64,000 nucleotides of DNA from Aquanectria penicillioides (lineage: Eukaryota; Ascomycota; Sordariomycetes; Hypocreales; Nectriaceae). Position 1 is the first letter of the stretch, and the number at the start of each line of letters is the position of its first letter. The position numbers and the translations under genes are program-made. Below are positions 58,663 through 64,000 of the stretch, in pieces. The notes under the pieces were generated by a model that made no database searches, was not told where the DNA came from, and was given only the letters and a program-made list of their open reading frames with translations. Location: the NCBI GenBank assembly GCA_003415625.1, contig PYIU01000011.1:1873001-1937000 (forward strand), given 5' to 3'.

Positions 58663-60541
58663 TCATGTGCCATCCCCTGCTTTCCAGCTTCTCATCTCGA
58701 CGAGAAGCTCTTGCGAATAATCACCAAAGTATTGAAACATCTGGTAGATGATATCACGCCACCGCTGATCGTATTTCCAACCCGTAAACAGGGCCTTTGT
58801 GAAATCCCAGTATTCGGGAAAGTAGCCGCTGTGTTCCCAGTTAAGAATGCCGACGACTTTCCAGCCTTTTGTCCCGTCTGATCTTGTGCGTTGATCCACA
58901 AGGATGTTTCTCAAATTTAGGTCTGCATGAGTAAATACTATATTGTGTCCTCTTCTCGCTGGATGATCTGAATACAGCAAAAGTTGACTAAAAGCCACTT
59001 CATTTTCAAATGGCCCGACTGGATTCCCACCATAGATCCTCTGATCTCTACAAGCGTCACCCAGGGTATTGCAGATGTCATATTCTGGGCTAGCTAACTG
59101 GGGAATGGTTCGTAACTGTGACAAAAAGCCTTGCATTGAACTGGTAAATTCGCGCGCGTCCCTGTCAGAGAGCAATTCATGAGCATCAGCAAGCGGTACA
59201 CCAGGAAGCTGGTCAGTTAAGAGATAGGCCTCTTTGAAATCCAAATCCCCCGACTTTGTTGTGTGCGCTGGTATTAGATCGAGAGGGGTTGGGACCGGTA
59301 TTGATGTGTACTGGAGGACCAAATTCAGCGCATTGGCTTCGTTGAGAAGCGCCTCTCCTCCACACTTGAGATAGAGCCCGAAAGGGAGCCGCTGCGCGGA
59401 CATCGAGCTACGGCATCCATAAAGATAGCGTCCAATACTCCTCAGTAGCTTATAACATACTAATCGAGCCTGGCTCGGAATCCCTAACCACGCATTGAGG
59501 CACATGAGCTGAATAAAGTTGGGAATCCAGACAATGGGACCCTCGCTGCGATGTGCACGGGCTGACAATGATCGAGACGAAGGAAGTCTTTCGTCACTAC
59601 CGATTTGCTTGCAGACTTCAAGCCATCGAATGCTTGGTGCTAGTCGAGCATGTGTCACTATAAATCGAGCGTTGACGTTTTGAATGCCGGAGCGAGAATG
59701 ATCCCCGAGCAGTGCGAATGGACCATTGAGATGGCACATTTGCTCCAGGGTCCCAATCAGACAGGGATTTACCTTGTACTGGACCCATGGCGACGTCAGA
59801 AACGGATGCAACCGGTTAAAATACAAACGACTCACCTCAAGGTTCGATCCCTGTATCCGATCCAGCTTCAATAGCCCCTTCGCAAAGGCCTTGGCTGCTG
59901 AAGTGCAAACAAGCCAGTGAGTGTGGTAGGCGTTCATGCACTCTGGTTGTCGGGTGTATGCTAGCCACCAGTTGAGATAAGGCATTCCAAAGAAGGCCTG
60001 CAGCATTTCTAAAATCCGGGGCTTACATTATGCAAACGTCAGTAAAGTCCAGCTATTAGTTGGTCTACTATAGATGTAAATGCACCTCAGCAAAAAGCCA
60101 CAGCGTGGGAATAGGAAGCACGGGCAAGACAACCAGCGGGTCACTGAGACTAGACGCCCTGCCCGTAATACAGCATCTCGCCCCGTCTCTTTCCAAGATA
60201 CGTGTCCGGATTGTGTCGTCGGGAACTGGCGGTGAACTGCCATGGCCAACCACTAGAATTTGCGTCAGGCGATTCGGTGAAGCTGAAGGTGGGGGGCAGA
60301 GGGCTAGGGCAGCCATACTGGATTCCACAATGTATGTCCAGTCAGAAGCGAGCGCAAGAAGCGCAGCCTTTTGATGGGAAAAACAGTGGCAGACTTTGAG
60401 GACGTGAGCAGCCGCAATCTCGGGCTGGAGGGCTTCGGCGATGAAGGACTCGAGCATCGGGCCGAGCGGGTGGGGAAAGCCGGCTTCGTTTTGGATGATG
60501 GATAGCGCCGCTTCGACGGTTTTGCTGGGAGCAGGTTCCAT
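58663..60541 (-). CDS. HNH-like domain fused to an APH-type kinase domain
   Basis: Exons 60086-60541 and 58663-60021 (minus strand), 604 residues; the 64-bp intron (GTGCAT...GTAAG) has a TTACTGACG branch. ATG 60541 (MEPAPSK) is the first ATG of the frame. Residues 90-140 carry the fungal HNH-nuclease-like region (TRILERDGARCCITGRASS...DPLVVLP). After the intron come ILEMLQAFFGMPYLNWWLAY and AAKAFAKGLLKLDRIQ, typical of the same proteins, ending around ARFIVTHARLAPSIRWLE. Then, in the same frame, a phosphotransferase (APH/choline-kinase) domain starts (LLRSIGRYLYGCRSS...LPFGLYLKC). Its catalytic loop is HADLNLRN; the following metal-binding position reads NWE where DWE is usual. To my knowledge the two parts are normally separate fungal proteins. 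Confidence 0.75.
60022..60085 (-). other. Intron of the HNH-APH gene
   Basis: 64 bp, donor GTGCAT, acceptor GTAAG, phase 0. An in-frame TAG lies inside it, so unspliced transcript would end after the first part. Confidence 0.65.
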
Positions 60542-60965
60542 TCTTGCGGTCCAAGCAACGCACAAGGAAACCCCATAATTTGTGTTTATTCTACGAGTGA
60601 AAGTCGCCAGATCTGTCTGCTGTTAAATATCACCCAACCTCAGGCATCAACCGCCGCATTAGCGAGAGCAATGTGTAAACATTCACGCCAACTCAGCAGT
60701 GGAGCAGCGCGTTTGTATTGGCTGCGAGAATGCTAGAATAAATTGTATAAGTTATACATACATAAACAGACAATAATATGTACAATGTGTATCGTCCAAG
60801 TTAAAAGGAATGTAGTAGAAAATAACCCGTAACCCCGAAGATCTATCCAATTCGAAATTGGGTTCGGTTGTTCCAACACGAAGAACCAGTGAACGAGCGA
60901 ATATAATGTCGACCCCATATTCCCAATCATCTCGCCCCACCGCCCTTCCATCCCCCGCAGCAAGC

Positions 60966-61529
60966 TTAGTCGCTGTAGAAAATCCAGAGTCCACCGTCCT
61001 GGGCCGGATCCCAGGCAACGTAGTCCTTGTCGTTGACGCCGACCACCTCGAAGCCCTCAACTGTTCCAGGGGCCTTGCAGAGAGTCTTTTCGGTCAGGTA
61101 GGTCTTGTAGGTTTCATCCCACACAGCGTTGCCTCCCAGAGTCAATGACATACGGCCCAAGTGCTCGTTTCGCTGGTTACCGGGGCCCCAGCCAGCCCTT
61201 GGGCCAGGAGCGGGGCTGGTGCTCGAGAAGATGTCAACCTGCTTGCTGCCTTGAAGCTCGGCTGTGTCCTCGAGATAGAAGCCAAACTGGCACTTCTTGT
61301 TCTTGACAGCATCGGGATAAGTGAAAGTCACCAGAGTGGTGACGTCGTATCCGAGATTGCCGCTAAACTTTGAAACCACGCCGTAGGAGGTGCTGGCAAT
61401 GGCGCCAGTTGAGACAGAGTAGAGCCAGTTGGCCGAAGGTCCGAAAGAGCTTGGGTCGCGGGACTCGACGGGAGCACCGAGAACAGACGCAGCGGCCATA
61501 GCAGCGGAGATGAAGATCTTGGAGAACAT
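60966..61529 (-). CDS. Secreted But2-like protein
   Basis: Single exon, 187 residues from ATG 61529. The first 18 residues (MFSKIFISAAMAAASVLG) form a signal peptide with a likely cleavage before APVESR. The mature part has few Cys and contains CQFGFYLEDT near residue 80, similar to the domain known as the C-terminal domain of the ubiquitin-like-binding protein But2, which is common in fungal secreted or cell-surface proteins of unknown role. It ends with an acidic, aromatic tail (DGGLWIFYSD). Codon use is GC-rich in third positions compared with neighbours, suggesting high expression (inference). Confidence 0.7.
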   Translation of the reverse strand: MFSKIFISAAMAAASVLGAPVESRDPSSFGPSANWLYSVSTGAIASTSYGVVSKFSGNLGYDVTTLVTFTYPDAVKNKKCQFGFYLEDTAELQGSKQVDIFSSTSPAPGPRAGWGPGNQRNEHLGRMSLTLGGNAVWDETYKTYLTEKTLCKAPGTVEGFEVVGVNDKDYVAWDPAQDGGLWIFYSD

Positions 61530-63959
61530 TTTGAAGAAACGAAGGTTAAAGGGATATAAGCTGAAGACGAAGCGACTGATTGTAGATTGAGTCGAAGTGA
61601 GTGTTGATGGTGCGAATGATCTGGAAGAAGGGGCCGGACATTCATCTGTTTAAATATTCAGATTTTAAAATCATATTTCAATCCAAAAGCACATATTGAG
61701 GTAGCGGTCATCAGCCGGGCTTAGGGTGATTGCGTGAACGTATCATCCAAGTCGATGCTTCATAAAAATAGGACTGACTTATTCTGACGCACCACCATAC
61801 ACAACCAACGAGAATGCTAGTTTTGCATAGCCCGCCGTGGGGTTAGGCCCCAAGAACTTGAGGCTAATGGGGCCAACTTCGTATTCGGAGACTATCTCGA
61901 GGCATCTACTACTCCAGCTACCGTCAGCTGGTATTACTCCTCCTGCGATCGTATCCTGATCTGAGGAATTATGACTGGTTCGGAACCATTTCAACTCACA
62001 GACTTTTAATGAGCTCACAAGACACCAGAATTTGCCCAAAATACGCAAGTCAGCGCCCAAAATGCCGTGAATTGCCAGAGAAAAGCGCAGTAAATTGCAC
62101 TGGTAAAGCCCGCTTATGAGGCTAGAGTGAAGCATCCAAGGCTACGCCTACTCACCGAGCTGTGCATGAGATGACCGCATCAGTGCAGGTAGGCTATACC
62201 ACATGCATTCTATTTTATTGCCATGGTCCTTTGTGAAACAGTCGTCTCGGGATCATCAACAATGAGGCTGAATTATCAAAATTGGGCTAAATACAGAAGT
62301 ATGAAGGTTCCACTAACACGAATCAAGTATATCATTGTCATTAAAGCGAACACAGGAAAGCAAACACAAGGACAAGGCCAACCCAGATGTTTGGCGTTGC
62401 TCCACGCCCTGGTATTTGATCTTTTGACCAGAATCGGTACTTTGGTCTGGGGCTTACATATTCCCCAGCACACCACCAGCACACCACCAGCACGATCATG
62501 CCGGGTGATGTCTTGGCTTTGCTTGAGAAAAATCACATGATTGTCTGCAAAGTTCGCATTAGGTCATCCGCTGATACTTGAGGCCAGTCTTCACTAAGTT
62601 AGGGCAATTCATGCTTATTGATTAGTTTATTTGACCGCTGAGTCGTTTATAGCCTATTCATGATGGAGAGAAAGTTTGCATCCGCACGCCCGTATCAAGT
62701 CGAGATGTTACGCTAAATAGGCATCATGGCTGAATAACGCCAAGTATAATATTCTGGAATTTTCGGCCAAGGAGGAATTCATGGCTTAAATCGCACCTGT
62801 GCGAAACCATGAATGCTCTACGGCAGGAAGCTGAAGTACCGTCTTTGGCGTGGGCCCTAAAATGGCCAAGTAAGCCGAGGTGATCGGCAAAGTGAGACTT
62901 CGCATTTTGTCGTGACTTGTCACCGCTGAGGCTGCAGGTTGGGTAACACAGCCGTAGGGCTGATTGCACCTGAGCTCGATGACAGCCTGAAAATGCAACC
63001 AACCATGTATTCAGCCCCACGGTCTGGCTCAGCCCCATTAAGTAACTGAAATTTGACCACTGGAGTATCGGAATGCCACTAAAAGTCCAAATAGGCCTCC
63101 CAGTCACGGGCTCACAGTGAAAAAGCCGACGTCAGCTACTGCCTTAGTGAACAACACATAAGTCCCTTAAGGTCTAAAAACCAATTGCTAAAACTATAAA
63201 TCTTTTGGAATCGACTGGAAGCATGATCAAAAGTTCAGGGTCCTCTCACCAACATAGTAATGGTCAGAATGCTATGTCTTGGCTCTGATGATTTTTTGGT
63301 CAGATATTCGCAGATTCCAATTGTGTGATAACTGGAAGAATCATCCACTGGCCTGAACGCGATATTACAAAATTTTCCTACATATTGAACAAGCAAGAAC
63401 TCCGGCATTCTTGGTTCCCCTTGAGCGAGTAGAAAATATCAAGCGCGTAGGTTGAATGCATGTGTGTAGGGTAGCTCTGAGAGTGAAGGATTTAAGTCGG
63501 GCGTCAAGGCATAGGTAAATAGTGGACACCGGCAAGTGTCGCTTCCGTGGTTGAAATAGCAGAGATCCTTATCATGTCTACGAGTTCACGTAATGCGCTA
63601 ATAAAATCGCATTGCACGACTCATGACAACTCGAATCGGTCGAGGCACGACAAAGCTCTGGTGATTGCCCCGCTTTGTTATCTCGCTGGTGAAGCTTTAC
63701 CCCACCTCAATAATGTGTGACGTTATGGTGCTTGTTATCGTGAGTGCTTCCGGGCCTTACAATTGCAGCCGAAGCCGTTATCGTTGCCCAGAAAAAGCCC
63801 CGAAACCCAGACCAGACCGCCGAGACAAGTAGAGTCGAGTGAAGCGATATAAACTCTAATCTTTCACCACTTGCAGTTATTTGACGCGTAAAGTGTCAAG
63901 CGATACTCTGCATTGCACATTGAGAACCAGTTAGCTGTTCGTCAGCCTGGAAGCACAGC
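61530..63959. other. Intergenic region, nothing recognised
   Basis: The first 150 bp upstream of the But2-like gene probably hold its promoter. A 118-codon minus-strand frame (61779-62135) and a 127-codon one (62724-63107) show no domain. A short direct duplication, CACACCACCAG twice, lies near 62468-62490. Confidence 0.4.
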
Positions 63960-64000
63960 ATGGCTACCACTACATCATCAGCGTCCCGACCATCGGTCAC
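63960..64000 (+). CDS. Possible 5' end of a gene cut by the window edge
   Basis: ATG at 63960 opens MATTTSSASRPSV, a Ser/Thr-rich start common in fungal proteins, preceded by pyrimidine-rich sequence (AATCTTTCACCACTTGCAG). Only 13 codons are visible, so this is a weak call. Confidence 0.3.
   Translation, partial: MATTTSSASRPSV

Noticed and set aside
62724..63107. 127-codon minus-strand ORF
   Set aside because: No domain, no signal, mixed composition, and isolated from other coding evidence.
1..64000. CRISPR arrays, bacterial operons, rRNA genes
   Set aside because: No spaced identical repeats, ribosome binding sites or rRNA-like sequence seen; gene structure is eukaryotic.

Overview
The window is nuclear DNA of a filamentous ascomycete, most likely a Sordariomycete close to Hypocreales (inferred). 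Evidence: short introns (about 45-80 bp) with fungal splice and branch signals, a cytochrome-b5-fused delta-9 acyl-CoA desaturase, fungal-type F-box, Zn-cluster, But2-like and NLR-like genes, and an 18.3-kb AT-rich block of LTR retrotransposons carrying only C-to-T/G-to-A style damage, the mark of RIP (repeat-induced point mutation).

Layout. 521-18831 is a nested retrotransposon block. The outer element is a Ty1/copia element on the minus strand with 259-bp LTRs and a perfect 5-bp target duplication (TTTAA). Two members of one Ty3/gypsy family sit in its integrase region: a full-length 12.4-kb element on the plus strand (3108-15521, 383-bp LTRs) and a solo LTR in the opposite orientation (15753-16135). 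The gypsy element carries a long extra degraded ORF downstream of integrase and is peppered with a 16-bp palindrome. 18832-25900 is a gene-poor decayed zone with a broken gene of a fungal hypothetical family, a gene fragment and a 52-bp tandem repeat. 25911-31163 looks like a decayed catabolic group: a frameshifted Gfo/Idh/MocA dehydrogenase, a remnant sugar transporter and an apparently intact Zn-cluster-type regulator. 31523-38149 holds a four-exon gene of unknown function and an AAA+ ATPase gene. 38550-44530 is again decayed: an MFS transporter pseudogene, a truncated ornithine cyclodeaminase-like gene and a multiply frameshifted gene of a presumed oxygenase-like family. 45123-47758 has a small membrane-protein gene and the OLE1-type desaturase. 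49602-54147 is a large C2H2 zinc-finger gene with in-frame nonsense codons. 55421-61529 has an F-box gene, an NLR remnant, a gene fusing an HNH-like domain to an APH-type kinase domain, and a secreted But2-like protein. The last 2.4 kb looks mainly intergenic, with a possible gene start at the very edge.

The intact genes (AAA+ ATPase, desaturase, F-box, But2-like, regulator, four-exon gene) show no shared pathway. The broken genes form clusters, and most of their identifiable nonsense codons fit C-to-T or G-to-A changes, suggesting a subtelomeric or accessory region under RIP-like decay (inference). All intron and start assignments were made by eye.
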